Shown piece by piece: positions 11,920 to 25,130 of a stretch of DNA of 64,000 nucleotides. Positions within the stretch are counted from its first letter, which is position 1; each line of letters opens with the position of its first letter. The notes beneath the pieces are model-generated. The model searched no databases. It was not told the DNA's origin and saw nothing but the letters and a program-made list of their open reading frames with translations. This DNA comes from Stappia stellulata DSM 5886 (GTDB lineage: Bacteria; Pseudomonadota; Alphaproteobacteria; Rhizobiales; Stappiaceae): assembly GCF_000423705.1 (NCBI RefSeq), contig NZ_AUIM01000010.1:248001-312000 (forward strand), given 5' to 3'. The position numbers and the translations under genes were made by a program.

Positions 11920-12534
11920 CTATCGCTCCGAGAGGGCGAGGCGCAGGCCGAAACCTGCAAATGCGACCGCGACGGTCCGCCGGATCCAGGCCATCGCGCG
12001 GGCACTGCGCAGGACCCGCGCCCCGACCGCGGAGGCGAACAGTCCGTAAAGGCAGAAAACCGCGAAGGTGATCGCCATGAACGCGGTCCCCATCTCGACC
12101 ATCTGCCGGGTCGCGGAGCCGGCACCCGGTGTGATGAACTGGGGGATAAACGCCAAAAAAAACACCGAGAGCTTCGGGTTCAGGATGTTGATCAGGCACG
12201 CGGTGCGCGCGATCCGGAGCCGGCCCGGCGGTACGGCGGCCGCGCTGCCGAGGGACAGCGGTCCCGTATCGCGCAGGGTCTGCCACGCCAGATAGAGCAG
12301 ATAGGCGGCGCCGGCATATTTCAGGACCTGAAACACGACAGCGCTCGCGTGCAGCAGCGCCGCAAGCCCGGCGACCGACGCGAGGAGCGCCGGAACGATC
12401 CCCAGCGTACAGCCGACCGCTGCGGCGACGGCGCCCCCGCGTCCGTGCGCGAGACCTGTCGCAACCGTGTAGATGACCCCGGTCCCCGGGATCATCACCA
12501 CAATCAGCGCTGCAACGAGAAACTCCGTTCCCAT
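11920..12534 (-). CDS. LysE/RhtB family amino-acid exporter
   Basis: A 204-residue polytopic inner-membrane protein with about six hydrophobic segments. The family signature near the N-terminus (VVMIPGTGVIYTVATGLAHGR) matches LysE/RhtB exporters, which export amino acids such as lysine, threonine or homoserine lactone-related compounds. The substrate cannot be read from the sequence. It lies between sucB and lpd on the same strand, 35 bases from sucB, an unusual guest in a TCA-cycle operon. Confidence 0.9.
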   Translation of the reverse strand: MGTEFLVAALIVVMIPGTGVIYTVATGLAHGRGGAVAAAVGCTLGIVPALLASVAGLAALLHASAVVFQVLKYAGAAYLLYLAWQTLRDTGPLSLGSAAAVPPGRLRIARTACLINILNPKLSVFFLAFIPQFITPGAGSATRQMVEMGTAFMAITFAVFCLYGLFASAVGARVLRSARAMAWIRRTVAVAFAGFGLRLALSER

Positions 12535-12569
12535 GGGTTACCTTCCCACTCCGCGCCGGCGTCGGGCCC

Positions 12570-14111
12570 TTAAAGGTCCAGCACCAGGCGTTGGATGTCT
12601 TCCAGGCTTTCCTTGACGCGCACCAGGAAGGTGACGGCTTCCTTGCCGTCGACGATGCGGTGATCGTAGCTGAGCGCCAGATACATCATCGGGCGGGCGA
12701 CGATCTCGCCGTTCACCACCATCGGACGCTCCTGGATCTTGTGCATGCCGAGGATACCGGACTGCGGCGCGTTCAGGATCGGCGACGACATCAGCGAGCC
12801 GTAGACGCCGCCGTTGGAGATCGTGAAGGTGCCGCCCTGCATGTCGGCCATGCCGAGCTTGCCGTCCCGCGCCTTGCGGCCCAGACCGGCGATGGTCTTC
12901 TCGATCTCGGCGATCGACATTTCGTCCGCGTCGCGCACCACCGGCACGACCAGACCGCGGTCGGTGCCGACGGCAACGCCGATGTGGCAGAAGTTCTTGT
13001 AGATCACGTCGGTGCCGTCGATCTCGGCGTTGACGGCCGGGACGTCCTTCAGCGCATGGCAGACAGCCTTGGTGAAGAAGCCCATGAAACCGAGTTTCAC
13101 GCCGTGCTTCTTCTCGAAGAGATCCTTGTACTGCTTGCGCAGCTCCATGACCGGGCCCATGTCCACCTCGTTGTAGGTGGTCAGCATGGCGGCCGTGTTC
13201 TGGGCATCCTTGAGGCGGCGCGCGATGGTCTGGCGCAGCTTGGTCATGCGCACGCGCTCCTCGCGCGGCTCGTCCTCAGCCGGCGGCGCGGCGCGTGCCG
13301 GCGCCGGAGCGGAAGCCTGCTGCGCCGACTGACCGGTCATGCCGGACGCGACGGCGGCGATCACATCGCCCTTGAGGACCTGGCCGCGCTTGCCGCTGCC
13401 CGACACCTGATCGGCGGAGACACTCTTTTCCTGCATCATCTTGGATGCGGACGGCGCGGGCGGCATGTCGGTGCCGGAGGTCTTGGCCGGAGCCGGCGTG
13501 GCCGCGGCCTTGGCGGCAGGAGCAGCCGCAGCCGCCCCCTCGCCGGTGGCGATCTTCAACAGCAACTGGTTCGGGGTGACCGTGTCGCCGGTGGCGGCAG
13601 CGATCTCCACGACGGTGCCGGCGACCGGCGCCGGAATTTCCTGGGCGGCCTTGTCGGTTTCCAGTTCGACGAGAATGTCGTCGGCCTTCACGGCGTCGCC
13701 GACCTTGACGAACCATTCGCCGACATCGGCTTCCGTCACACTCTCGCCGGCGGCCGGCACGACGACGTCGACCGTCTCCTGCGCGCCCGTTTCGGCCTGC
13801 TTCGGCTCCTCGGCCTTTGTCTCGGATTTCGCTGCTGCGGGCTTGGCGGCCGCGGGCTTTTCAGCGGCGCCGGAGCCTTCCTCGATCTGGCCGAGAAGGG
13901 TTCCGACCTCCACCGTGTCGCCTTCCTTGACGAGCAGGTCCCCCAGCGTTCCGGATGCGGGTGCGGGCACTTCGACCGTCACCTTGTCGGTTTCCAGCTC
14001 GACGATCGGCTCATCGGCGGATACGGCATCGCCGGGCTTCTTGTACCACTGCGCGATGGTGGCCTCGGTAACGGACTCGCCAAGGGTGGGCACTCGGATT
14101 TCGGTCGCCAT
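12570..14111 (-). CDS. sucB: 2-oxoglutarate dehydrogenase E2 (dihydrolipoyl succinyltransferase), two lipoyl domains
   Basis: E2 transfers the succinyl group from lipoyl-lysine to CoA. The 513-residue protein has two N-terminal lipoyl domains: residues 1-77 with the ELETDK lysine at K43, and about 113-190 with a second ELETDK at K154. Ala/Pro/Lys-rich linkers join them to a peripheral subunit-binding domain (about 235-275) and a C-terminal acyltransferase core with the catalytic DHRIVDG motif. The ATG at 14111 starts [17 protein letters not shown], the normal family start. Two lipoyl domains are unusual, since many proteobacterial SucB proteins have one. Confidence 0.97.
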   Translation of the reverse strand: MATEIRVPTLGESVTEATIAQWYKKPGDAVSADEPIVELETDKVTVEVPAPASGTLGDLLVKEGDTVEVGTLLGQIEEGSGAAEKPAAAKPAAAKSETKAEEPKQAETGAQETVDVVVPAAGESVTEADVGEWFVKVGDAVKADDILVELETDKAAQEIPAPVAGTVVEIAAATGDTVTPNQLLLKIATGEGAAAAAPAAKAAATPAPAKTSGTDMPPAPSASKMMQEKSVSADQVSGSGKRGQVLKGDVIAAVASGMTGQSAQQASAPAPARAAPPAEDEPREERVRMTKLRQTIARRLKDAQNTAAMLTTYNEVDMGPVMELRKQYKDLFEKKHGVKLGFMGFFTKAVCHALKDVPAVNAEIDGTDVIYKNFCHIGVAVGTDRGLVVPVVRDADEMSIAEIEKTIAGLGRKARDGKLGMADMQGGTFTISNGGVYGSLMSSPILNAPQSGILGMHKIQERPMVVNGEIVARPMMYLALSYDHRIVDGKEAVTFLVRVKESLEDIQRLVLDL

Positions 14112-14246
14112 GATCTCAGTCTCTTTCATCCACTGGCAGCGCGGCCACTGCATCGGCCCGCGTGCGAAACGTCGGGGCGCCATCCGCCCCCTGGCCTTGC
14201 CGCCCGCGACGCTTGGCGGGGACGGAAGGTCACGAAATGCTGCAAG

Positions 14247-14279
14247 GGTCCCGGCCGCGCGTTGCTGGCGGCCGGGACC
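14247..14279 (-). other. Intercistronic hairpin between sucA and sucB
   Basis: A perfect 12-bp GC-rich inverted repeat with a 9-base loop, starting 7 bases after the sucA stop. There is no T run, so it looks more like a processing or mRNA-stability element than a terminator. Confidence 0.6.
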
Positions 14280-14285
14280 TCAAGG

Positions 14286-17270
<2,985 letters not shown>

Positions 17271-17454
17271 CACAATAGCGGGGAATCCCCCGCCCGCCTG
17301 TTGAGGGGAGCCCTTTCACGCAGCGCCCCAGAGAACGGATGTGGGATGGGCAGGCGCAGGGCGTGTCCCGCGCCAACCCCCTTGTCAGTCCATACAGTCC
17401 CATCGGTACACGGGAACATACCCCAAGGGAAGGTCCCGTAGCCGATATGGTGCT

Positions 17455-17482
17455 GCGGTCACGGTTAATTTCCCGTGACCGC
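17455..17482 (-). other. Hairpin after sucD
   Basis: A perfect 10-bp inverted repeat (GCGGTCACGG arms) with an AT-rich 8-base loop, beginning 7 bases after the sucD stop, with no T run. Probably an mRNA 3'-end stabiliser or processing site in the 218-bp gap before sucA; that gap may also hold an internal promoter, which I could not identify. Confidence 0.5.
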
Positions 17483-17488
17483 GCGCAA

Positions 17489-18397
17489 TCAGCCCTTGAG
17501 AACCTCAAGCAGCGTCTCGCCAAGCTTGGCGGGAGACGGCGAGACCTTGATCCCGGCCGCTTCCATCGCCGCAATCTTGTCTTCCGCACCGCCCTTGCCG
17601 CCGGAAATCACGGCGCCGGCGTGACCCATGGTGCGGCCCGGAGGCGCCGTGCGGCCGGCGATGAAACCGGCCATCGGCTTGGAGCGGCCCTTCTCGGCCT
17701 CGTCCTTGATGAACTGCGCGGCCTCTTCCTCGGCCGAGCCACCGATCTCGCCGATCATGATGATCGATTCCGTCGCGTCGTCGGCGAGGAACATCTCCAG
17801 GATGTCGATGAACTCGGTGCCCTTGACCGGGTCGCCGCCAATGCCGACGGCCGTGGTCTGGCCGAGACCCGCGTTGGACGTCTGGAACACCGCCTCGTAG
17901 GTCAGCGTGCCGGAGCGCGACACGACGCCGACGGAGCCCTTCTTGAAGATGGAGCCCGGCATGATGCCGATCTTGCACTCTTCCGGCGTGAGGACGCCCG
18001 GGCAGTTCGGGCCGAGGAGGCGCGAGTTGGACTTCTCCAGCCGGCGCTTGACCTTGACCATGTCGGCGACCGGAATGCCTTCCGTGATGCAGACGATGAA
18101 GGGAACTTCCGCGTCGATCGCCTCGATGATCGCGGCGCCCGCGCCTGCCGGCGGGACGTAGATCACGGAAGCATCCGCGCCGGTCGCTTCCTTCGCTTCA
18201 CCAACTGTGGCGAAGATCGGAAGATTCGCCGCGCCGTCGAGACCGGACGACCAGGTTTCGCCGCCCTTCTTCGGATGCACGCCGGCGACCATCTTGGTGC
18301 CGTAGTACTCAAGCGCCTGTTCGGTGTGGAACGTGCCGGTCTTGCCGGTCAGTCCCTGAACGATGACCTTGGTGTCTTTGTTGACGAGAATGGACAT
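17489..18397 (-). CDS. sucD: Succinyl-CoA synthetase alpha subunit
   Basis: The alpha subunit of the enzyme making ATP or GTP from succinyl-CoA. The 302-residue protein has an N-terminal CoA-binding Rossmann domain ([17 protein letters not shown] near residues 12-28) and the phosphohistidine segment [13 protein letters not shown] near residue 250. Its ATG overlaps the sucC stop codon as TAATG, giving translational coupling that fits the 1:1 subunit ratio. Confidence 0.98.
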   Translation of the reverse strand: MSILVNKDTKVIVQGLTGKTGTFHTEQALEYYGTKMVAGVHPKKGGETWSSGLDGAANLPIFATVGEAKEATGADASVIYVPPAGAGAAIIEAIDAEVPFIVCITEGIPVADMVKVKRRLEKSNSRLLGPNCPGVLTPEECKIGIMPGSIFKKGSVGVVSRSGTLTYEAVFQTSNAGLGQTTAVGIGGDPVKGTEFIDILEMFLADDATESIIMIGEIGGSAEEEAAQFIKDEAEKGRSKPMAGFIAGRTAPPGRTMGHAGAVISGGKGGAEDKIAAMEAAGIKVSPSPAKLGETLLEVLKG

Positions 18398-19596
18398 TAT
18401 GCGCCCCCCTTCACGGCCTTGACGATCTTCTGCGCCGCATCGTCGAGATCGTCGGCGGCGATAACGTTCAGGCCGCTTTCATTGATGATCGTCTTGCCCT
18501 GCTCCACGTTCGTGCCCTCGAGGCGCACGACGAGGGGAACCTGAAGCCCGACGTCCTTCACGGCCGCGACCACGCCTTCGGCGATCACGTCGCAGCGCAT
18601 GATGCCGCCGAAGATGTTGACCAGGATGCCCTTCACGTTCGGGTCCGACGTGATGATCTTGAAGGCCGCCGTGACCTTTTCCTTGGAGGCGCCGCCACCG
18701 ACGTCCAGGAAGTTGGCCGGCTCCGCGCCATAGAGCTTGATGATGTCCATGGTCGCCATGGCAAGGCCTGCGCCGTTCACCATGCAGCCGATGTCGCCAT
18801 CGAGCGCCACATAGGCGAGGTCGTATTTCGAGGCCGCGATTTCCTTGGCGTCTTCCTCGGTCTTGTCGCGCAGCTCCATGATGTCGTCATGGCGGAACAG
18901 CGCATTGCCGTCGAAGGAGACCTTGGCGTCGAGAACGCGCAGGTGGCCGTCCTTCATGACGATCAGCGGATTGACCTCGAGCAGCGCCATGTCCTTCTCG
19001 ACGAAGGCGGTGTAGAGGATCGGGAACAGCGTCATGCCGTCGGTGCGTGCGTCACCGGTGAGCTCAAGCGCGTCGCAGAGCTTGGCTGCGTCGGCCTCGG
19101 TCACGCCCGTGTCCGGATCGATCGGCAGGGTGACGATCTTTTCCGGCGTCTCTTCGGCCACCGCCTCGATGTCCATGCCGCCTTCCGTCGAAACGACGAA
19201 GGCCGGCCGGCCGACCGTGCGGTCGACGAGGATCGACAGATACAGCTCGCTCTCGATGTCGGCGCCGTCCTCGATGTAAAGACGGTTGACGACCTTGCCG
19301 GCATCGCCGGTCTGCGCGGTCACCAGCGTGTTGCCGAGCATGTCGGCCGCGTGCGACTTCACCTCGTCGATCGAGAAGGCGAGGCGGACGCCGCCCTTGG
19401 CGTCGGGGCCGAGTTCCTTGAACTTGCCCTTGCCGCGGCCGCCGGCGTGAATCTGCGACTTCACCACCCAGAGCGGACCGGGAAGCTGCTTGGCGGCAGC
19501 CTCGGCCTCGTCGACGGAAAAGATGGGCACGCCGTTTGCGACAGGCGCGCCAAAGGCCTTGAGCACCTGCTTGGCCTGGTATTCATGGATATTCAT
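18397..19596 (-). CDS. sucC: Succinyl-CoA synthetase beta subunit
   Basis: The 399-residue ATP-grasp subunit binds the nucleotide and succinate. The N-terminus [19 protein letters not shown], the [15 protein letters not shown] nucleotide-binding segment and the C-terminal [13 protein letters not shown] segment are typical. It follows mdh by 75 bases and is coupled to sucD. Confidence 0.98.
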   Translation of the reverse strand: MNIHEYQAKQVLKAFGAPVANGVPIFSVDEAEAAAKQLPGPLWVVKSQIHAGGRGKGKFKELGPDAKGGVRLAFSIDEVKSHAADMLGNTLVTAQTGDAGKVVNRLYIEDGADIESELYLSILVDRTVGRPAFVVSTEGGMDIEAVAEETPEKIVTLPIDPDTGVTEADAAKLCDALELTGDARTDGMTLFPILYTAFVEKDMALLEVNPLIVMKDGHLRVLDAKVSFDGNALFRHDDIMELRDKTEEDAKEIAASKYDLAYVALDGDIGCMVNGAGLAMATMDIIKLYGAEPANFLDVGGGASKEKVTAAFKIITSDPNVKGILVNIFGGIMRCDVIAEGVVAAVKDVGLQVPLVVRLEGTNVEQGKTIINESGLNVIAADDLDDAAQKIVKAVKGGA

Positions 19597-19639
19597 GCGT
19601 CACTCCCCCAGTGTCGGAGACGGTTCGCGTTATGCGAAA

Positions 19640-19660
19640 CGGGAGGCTCGAGGCCTCCCG
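19640..19660 (-). other. Hairpin after mdh, possible weak attenuator
   Basis: An 8-bp perfect stem (CGGGAGGC arms) with a 5-base loop, followed on the minus strand by only three T. It lies between the mdh stop and the sucC start and may lower read-through without ending the transcript. Confidence 0.5.
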
Positions 19661-19671
19661 CATGTCTTGGT

Positions 19672-20637
<966 letters not shown>

Positions 20638-20649
20638 CTATTGCTTCCC

Positions 20650-20659
20650 TTTACGTAAA
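20650..20659 (-). promoter_or_regulatory. TTTACGTAAA palindrome upstream of mdh
   Basis: A 10-bp perfect palindrome just upstream of the mdh ribosome site. The core TTTACGTAA recurs in the same orientation upstream of sdhC (30215-30223). I infer a shared operator for TCA-cycle operons; the binding protein is unknown. Confidence 0.4.
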
Positions 20660-20752
20660 ATGGAGCACATACCGCATCAACGGTCGCGCATGGCGATAAA
20701 CCCTTTGGCGTCTGGGCGCAAGCCAATCGAAGGGATAGGGCATGAGGGTGCC

Positions 20753-21919
20753 CTAAGAGTCACCTTCGCTCAGCCAGTCCTCGGAGCGCATCTCGACAAG
20801 GCGCGAGACCGTGCGCTGGAACTCGAAGGATTCGGTCCCGGTGGTGGCCACATAGAGCCCGTCGGGCTCGGCCTCTGCCGAAAGAACAAGCTTGTTTCGG
20901 TTGTTGTACAGCGTGTCGATCAGGGTGATGAAGCGCTTTGCCGCGTTGCGTTGCGCCAGCTCCATGACCGGCACGTTCTCGATCACGAAGGTGTGGTAGG
21001 AGAGGGCCAGGCGCTGATAGTCGGCCGCCCCCAGTGGCTGCTCGCAAAGTTCCGTAAACGTAAAGCGGGCAACGCCGGCGGCGGTTCGCGACACCGGAAT
21101 GTGTCGCCCCTTGACCTCCAGCTCCTCGCTGTGAGCCTTCAACCCGTGGGTCAGCTTGCGCCACAGGTCTTCCACCCCGCGCTCGGCCTCGGAACCGAGC
21201 GGCGAAAGATACAGCGGCGCGCCGGCAAGTTTCTCCAGGCGGTAGTCGGTGCGCGCATCGAGGCAGACCACGTCCACCCGGGTTTTCAGCAGCTCGACAA
21301 ACCCCAGGAAATGCCCCCGGTTGAGGCCGTCCTTGTACAGGTCGTCGGGCGCGACGTTGGAGGTTGCGACCACCACCACGCCCTGCTCGAACAGCCGCGT
21401 GAACAACCGCCCGAGAATCATCGCATCGGCGATGTCGGTCACGGTGAATTCATCGAAACACAGCAGACGCGTTTCCTCCGACAGTTCCGCCGCCACGGGG
21501 GGAATCGGATCGTCGCCGGCGATCTCGCCGTCGCGGATCGCCGCACGGACCCGGTGCACGCGCTCGTGCACATCCGCCATGAACTCATGGAAATGCACGC
21601 GTCGCTTCTTGCGGGCCACCGCAATGTCGAAGAACAGGTCCATCAGCATGGTCTTGCCGCGACCGACCTTGCCCCAGACGTAAAGCCCCTTGGGCGTGTC
21701 CTTTGCGGCGCCGCGCTTGCCGAAAAGCCAGCCGAGGGCGCTTTTTTTCGAAGCCGGCCCGGTTTCGGCAAGGACCGCGTTAAGCCGGTCGAGCGCGGCC
21801 ACGACATCCGCCTGGGCGGGGTCGTGCTCGATCTCGCCCGCCTCGATCAGCGCCTTGTAGCGACCGTCCACCGTATGGGTGATGGCGATGGGAGAGGATC
21901 TTGCGTCCGACAGGCTCAT
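20753..21919 (-). CDS. zapE: Cell division ATPase ZapE (AFG1 family)
   Basis: A 388-residue AAA-type ATPase of the AFG1/ZapE family. In E. coli ZapE acts at the FtsZ ring; mitochondrial AFG1 handles inner-membrane proteins. Walker A is GKVGRGKTMLMDLFF, followed by RRVHFHEFM, and Walker B LLCFDEFTVTD is present. I start it at ATG 21919 (MSLSDARSS); a start 10 codons upstream is also open. It lies just upstream of mdh on the same strand, a placement common in alphaproteobacteria. Confidence 0.93.
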   Translation of the reverse strand: MSLSDARSSPIAITHTVDGRYKALIEAGEIEHDPAQADVVAALDRLNAVLAETGPASKKSALGWLFGKRGAAKDTPKGLYVWGKVGRGKTMLMDLFFDIAVARKKRRVHFHEFMADVHERVHRVRAAIRDGEIAGDDPIPPVAAELSEETRLLCFDEFTVTDIADAMILGRLFTRLFEQGVVVVATSNVAPDDLYKDGLNRGHFLGFVELLKTRVDVVCLDARTDYRLEKLAGAPLYLSPLGSEAERGVEDLWRKLTHGLKAHSEELEVKGRHIPVSRTAAGVARFTFTELCEQPLGAADYQRLALSYHTFVIENVPVMELAQRNAAKRFITLIDTLYNNRNKLVLSAEAEPDGLYVATTGTESFEFQRTVSRLVEMRSEDWLSEGDS

Positions 21920-22072
21920 CGCATGCAGCCTTGCGGCGCGGCACCGCACGGGAACGGGCGGGAACGAAGATCGTGTTGCACAGCCGGAAGAAACGTCACG
22001 TCACCCTCGCAAACAACGTTCTTTAGGCGGGGATACCGCGCCGGACAAAGGCTCGCAAGTCGCGCAAGGCGC

Positions 22073-22108
22073 AAAACGGCCCGACACGGCCGGCGGCCGG
22101 GCGCTTTT
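22073..22108 (-). terminator. Terminator after the AhpD-like gene
   Basis: A GC-rich hairpin (GCCCG/CGGGC outer pairs with inner GGCC pairs) followed on the minus strand by CGTTTT. It begins four bases past the stop of the gene at 22112. Confidence 0.6.
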
Positions 22109-22111
22109 CAC

Positions 22112-22525
22112 TCAGTCTTTGCCGGAGGTCTTGGGCAGGAAGGCTTCGTCGACCGGCACCTGCAGCGCGGTCGCAAGGCGATTTGTTTCGCTTGCCATAC
22201 CGACGATCGCGAGAAGTTCGCCGAGCTGCGCCTCGCTCATCCCCTTGGCACGCGCCGCCGCCGTATGCGAGCGGATGCAGTATTCGCAGCCGTTGACGAT
22301 GGAGACGGCGACATAGAGCATCTCCTTCATCACGGGATCGATCTCGCCCGGCCCCATCACCTCCTTCAGACTGCCCCATGTCCGCTCCAGCAGCGCCGGG
22401 TCATTGGCGAGCACCCGCCAGAAGTTGTTGATGAAGTCCGTGTTGCGTGTGGTCTTTATGTCCTCGATGACCGCCGACGCGCGCTCGGGCAAGTCGGCGT
22501 CGTCCAGGACGGGCCAGATCGACAT
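22112..22525 (-). CDS. AhpD-like carboxymuconolactone decarboxylase family protein
   Basis: A 137-residue protein with the AhpD-type active site: E68 and C80-E-Y-C83 with H87 (CEYCIRSH). In AhpD this set reduces a peroxidase partner through a thiol-disulfide relay. The protein may be a peroxidase-linked reductase, but no partner peroxidase is adjacent. The ATG at 22525 has GGAGACAG before it. All relay residues are intact. A second member of this family is encoded at 24583-24945. Confidence 0.85.
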   Translation of the reverse strand: MSIWPVLDDADLPERASAVIEDIKTTRNTDFINNFWRVLANDPALLERTWGSLKEVMGPGEIDPVMKEMLYVAVSIVNGCEYCIRSHTAAARAKGMSEAQLGELLAIVGMASETNRLATALQVPVDEAFLPKTSGKD

Positions 22526-22559
22526 GGGCTGTCTCCGCTTGTCGTTACCGAAACCGCAC

Positions 22560-23129
22560 TCAGCGGAACACGGAAATCGGCGCGCCGCTCGTTGTGCGGC
22601 CGGAAAAGCGTTCCGCGCCTGTGGCATAGAGCTGCGCGACCGTTGCTCCGGTGGTGTCCTTCAGGATCACTTCCTTGCCCTGAAGGTCCCAGGCCGAAAC
22701 GGTTTGCAGGGTCGGCGTGGCGCAGCCGCGGGAGTTGGCGCGATAGCCGCCTTCCCAGGTGGTCAGCGTCATGAAGAGCTTGCAGTTGTCGGCCCCCGAC
22801 GCCAGCGACCAGCCACCGAGCATGTCGCTGCGTCCGATCTCGCGTGCGCCGGCGGGCGGGCCGCCGGCAAGCGGATCGACGCCGGCCACCTGGGTGTCGC
22901 CGTCGAGCGGCGCCGTGCCGTCGAGCGTCTGTGTGTCGCGGGGATTCAGGCTCGGATCGAGCGGCTCGAGCGACTGGCTCGCGACCGGCGCGGTCGGTGT
23001 CGCGGGCAATGGCGCCGAGCGGTTGCCGTAGCCAAGCCGCTGGCAGCCTGCGAGCGCGAGTGTCAGGCAGACGACGGCAGTCATCTGCGTGCCCAGCCGG
23101 GGCATGCGAAGCGGGGCGGTTCGGATCAT
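22560..23129 (-). CDS. Omp19-like lipoprotein with AprI/Inh metalloprotease-inhibitor domain
   Basis: A 189-residue lipoprotein. The signal peptide ends in the lipobox LALAGC (lipidated C29). A Pro/Thr/Asp-rich linker (about 30-95) leads to a C-terminal beta-barrel domain of the Inh type, with GGWSLASG, a cysteine pair about 30 residues apart, and WDLQGKEVILKDTTG. Brucella Omp19 has this layout and inhibits proteases. AAGGAAAG supports the ATG at 23129; two in-frame Met codons downstream are alternatives. A protective envelope role is inferred. Confidence 0.8.
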   Translation of the reverse strand: MIRTAPLRMPRLGTQMTAVVCLTLALAGCQRLGYGNRSAPLPATPTAPVASQSLEPLDPSLNPRDTQTLDGTAPLDGDTQVAGVDPLAGGPPAGAREIGRSDMLGGWSLASGADNCKLFMTLTTWEGGYRANSRGCATPTLQTVSAWDLQGKEVILKDTTGATVAQLYATGAERFSGRTTSGAPISVFR

Positions 23130-23348
23130 GCGCTGTCTTTCCTTGTGCTGTCCGTCCGGCAGGAGTCGGTTGCGCAGTCTAGCGCAACAGTCTGGGCGCT
23201 GCCCATATCGATCCTCTCCGTTTATGGTGACCAAATCGTTGACGCAACCGTCATGCTTGCCATCAAACTGCCGCAGTAAAGCGGCCAGAGTGTGTATTCG
23301 GTCTGGGGAGACCTTCAAGGAGTGGCGCAACACAATCAGGAGCGCCCC

Positions 23349-23927
23349 ATGCCGCAAACACCAGAAACCGGCTCAACCGGATATTTTCGCAAACTTTCCT
23401 TCGCCGACCAGCCTCGTTTTCGCGACCATCTCCTGCGTCTCGACCCCGGCGCCAGGCAGGCGCGGTTCGCCATGCCGGCGAGTGATGCCTTTTTGCGCTG
23501 CTATGCGGAGACCAGCTTTTCACTGGACGCCATCCTGCACGGGTATGTCGTCGACGGCCACGTGCGGGCCGTGGCGGAGCTGCGGCCCTGCGGCGATCCC
23601 CAAACGGCGGAAGCCGCCTTTTCCGTCGAAGACAGCTGCCGCCAGAGCGGCGTCGGAACCCGGCTGATGGAACTGACGCTGATCGCCGCCCGCAACCGGG
23701 GGTGCCATCACATCTACATGAACTGCCTGGCGACCAACCGGGCGATGCAGCAGCTCGCCCGCAAGTTCACCAAGGACCTGACCTTCGAGATGGGCGATAT
23801 CGTCGGTCGCATCGACCCGCGTTCGGCCTCCCCCTTCAGCCATCTGCGCGAACACACCTCCGACATCTTCGGCGCGCTCGACGGCCTGATCGACGGTTCG
23901 CGCGCTCTGCTTCGAAGCCATCCCTGA
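23349..23927 (+). CDS. GNAT family N-acetyltransferase
   Basis: A 192-residue protein with a GNAT fold: beta strands leading into the acetyl-CoA loop SCRQSGVGTRLMELTLIAA (Q/R-x-x-G-x-G type, about 97-115) and the following NRGCHHIYMNCL segment. The substrate is unknown. The start at 23349 is preceded by AGGAG. It faces away from the Omp19-like gene across a 219-bp gap and converges on the gene at 23960. Confidence 0.83.
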   Translation: MPQTPETGSTGYFRKLSFADQPRFRDHLLRLDPGARQARFAMPASDAFLRCYAETSFSLDAILHGYVVDGHVRAVAELRPCGDPQTAEAAFSVEDSCRQSGVGTRLMELTLIAARNRGCHHIYMNCLATNRAMQQLARKFTKDLTFEMGDIVGRIDPRSASPFSHLREHTSDIFGALDGLIDGSRALLRSHP

Positions 23928-23959
23928 GGCAGGTTCCCCCCTTGGACACGCGGTTCCGG

Positions 23960-24409
23960 TCATGCAGAGCGGCGCCGGATGCAAGGGTCAATGCCGCAAC
24001 CGGCAAAGCGCATTTCGATGTCCCGGCGCAGCGTCGCAAAGACGCTCCGCGCCTCCTGGAGCGCGCTTGACGCAGGCCCGCAAGGCTCCAGCGGCCAACT
24101 GGCATGGCGCGCCGGCCAAGGCCACACGCGGGCAGTCGCCGCCGCCACTCCCGGTGTCAGGGCGACGATGATGTCCGGCGACGGCGCATGCGGAAGCGCG
24201 AAAAGCTCCCAGGACTTCGGCACGAGATCGCCGCAGGAAATGCCGTTCTCGGCAAGCACCCGTGCCGTCGCCGGCGCGAGATGACCGGCCGGCGCAAGTC
24301 CGGCGGAAAACGCGCGTATCGTGCCGTCGCTGATCGCGTTGAGGCAGGCTTCGGCCATCGGGCTGAGGCCGGCATTGTCGTTACATACAAACAAGATCGT
24401 GGTCGCCAT
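23960..24409 (-). CDS. LMW-phosphatase/arsenate-reductase fold protein with degenerate P-loop
   Basis: A 149-residue protein with the opening ILFVCNDNAGLSPMAEA, which aligns with the CxxxxxR-S-P loop of low-molecular-weight tyrosine phosphatases and thioredoxin-type arsenate reductases. The nucleophile cysteine is kept (C9), but the arginine that binds phosphate or arsenate is Leu15. The general-acid Asp-Pro near the C-terminus appears as Glu-Pro (PLEPCGP). It probably does not work as a classical phosphatase or arsenate reductase. The start is set at ATG 24409, before which the upstream frame has no family similarity. Confidence 0.7.
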   Translation of the reverse strand: MATTILFVCNDNAGLSPMAEACLNAISDGTIRAFSAGLAPAGHLAPATARVLAENGISCGDLVPKSWELFALPHAPSPDIIVALTPGVAAATARVWPWPARHASWPLEPCGPASSALQEARSVFATLRRDIEMRFAGCGIDPCIRRRSA

Positions 24410-24582
24410 GCTCGTTCCCGCCGCTTGCCTCGCCCCCATAAACCCGCGAGGAGCAGTAACGTTCCGGCAAAACGCGAGTATGACGAAACGCGGGTGAGGC
24501 CCGGCGAAATCATGGCGACTTCGGGATCTTGCCTTCGGCGGGACGCGGGCGTGCCGTTGCAGCTTCGGCCGCCCGCCGGAGC

Positions 24583-24945
24583 TCAGCTCTCCTCGCCCCG
24601 GGGAGCCGCGAAGCTGTCGAAGGCGGCCAGCGCCTCCGCGCCGTAAATCATCGACGGGCCGCCGCCCATGTAGACCGCAACGCCGATGGCCTCCATCACT
24701 TCCGCGCGTGTCGCGCCGTATTTCGCCGCCGCCTTGGCGTGATAGGCAAGGCAACCGTCGCAGCGCGCGGCGATCCCGATTGAGAGCGCAATCAGCTCCT
24801 TGGTCCTGGAATCAAGCGCGCCCTTCCCGATGGCCGAGCGGGCGATCTCGTGAAATCCTTTCGCCACGCCGGGAATTCCGCTGCGAAGCTCCGCCATGCG
24901 GGCATCCGTCTGGGTGATGAAGGCGTTCCAGTCGCTGACGGCCAT
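24583..24945 (-). CDS. Carboxymuconolactone decarboxylase / AhpD-like protein
   Basis: A 120-residue member of the CMD family with E50, C62-D-G-C65 and H69 (CDGCLAYH), the AhpD-type redox relay, followed by a GVAVYMGGGPSMIYGAEAL helix typical of the single-domain alkylhydroperoxidase-like proteins. GGAGACAG lies 7 bases before the ATG at 24945. The physiological partner is unknown. It is close to a MAPEG protein gene transcribed divergently. Confidence 0.85.
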   Translation of the reverse strand: MAVSDWNAFITQTDARMAELRSGIPGVAKGFHEIARSAIGKGALDSRTKELIALSIGIAARCDGCLAYHAKAAAKYGATRAEVMEAIGVAVYMGGGPSMIYGAEALAAFDSFAAPRGEES

Positions 24946-25130
24946 GTGCCTGTCTCCTTGGTGTCTTGAATGACCTCGCAGGCCATTTGCCCAAGTCACA
25001 CCATCGCAGCTCGCGAAGCGCCATGCGCTGGATCAAAATCTCTCCCGGAACCGCCGCGCCGCCTTGACGGCGGACCGAAAAGAGAAAAAAACACAAGGAC
25101 CGGCAGCCCCGTCAGGTCAGGACAGTCTTC

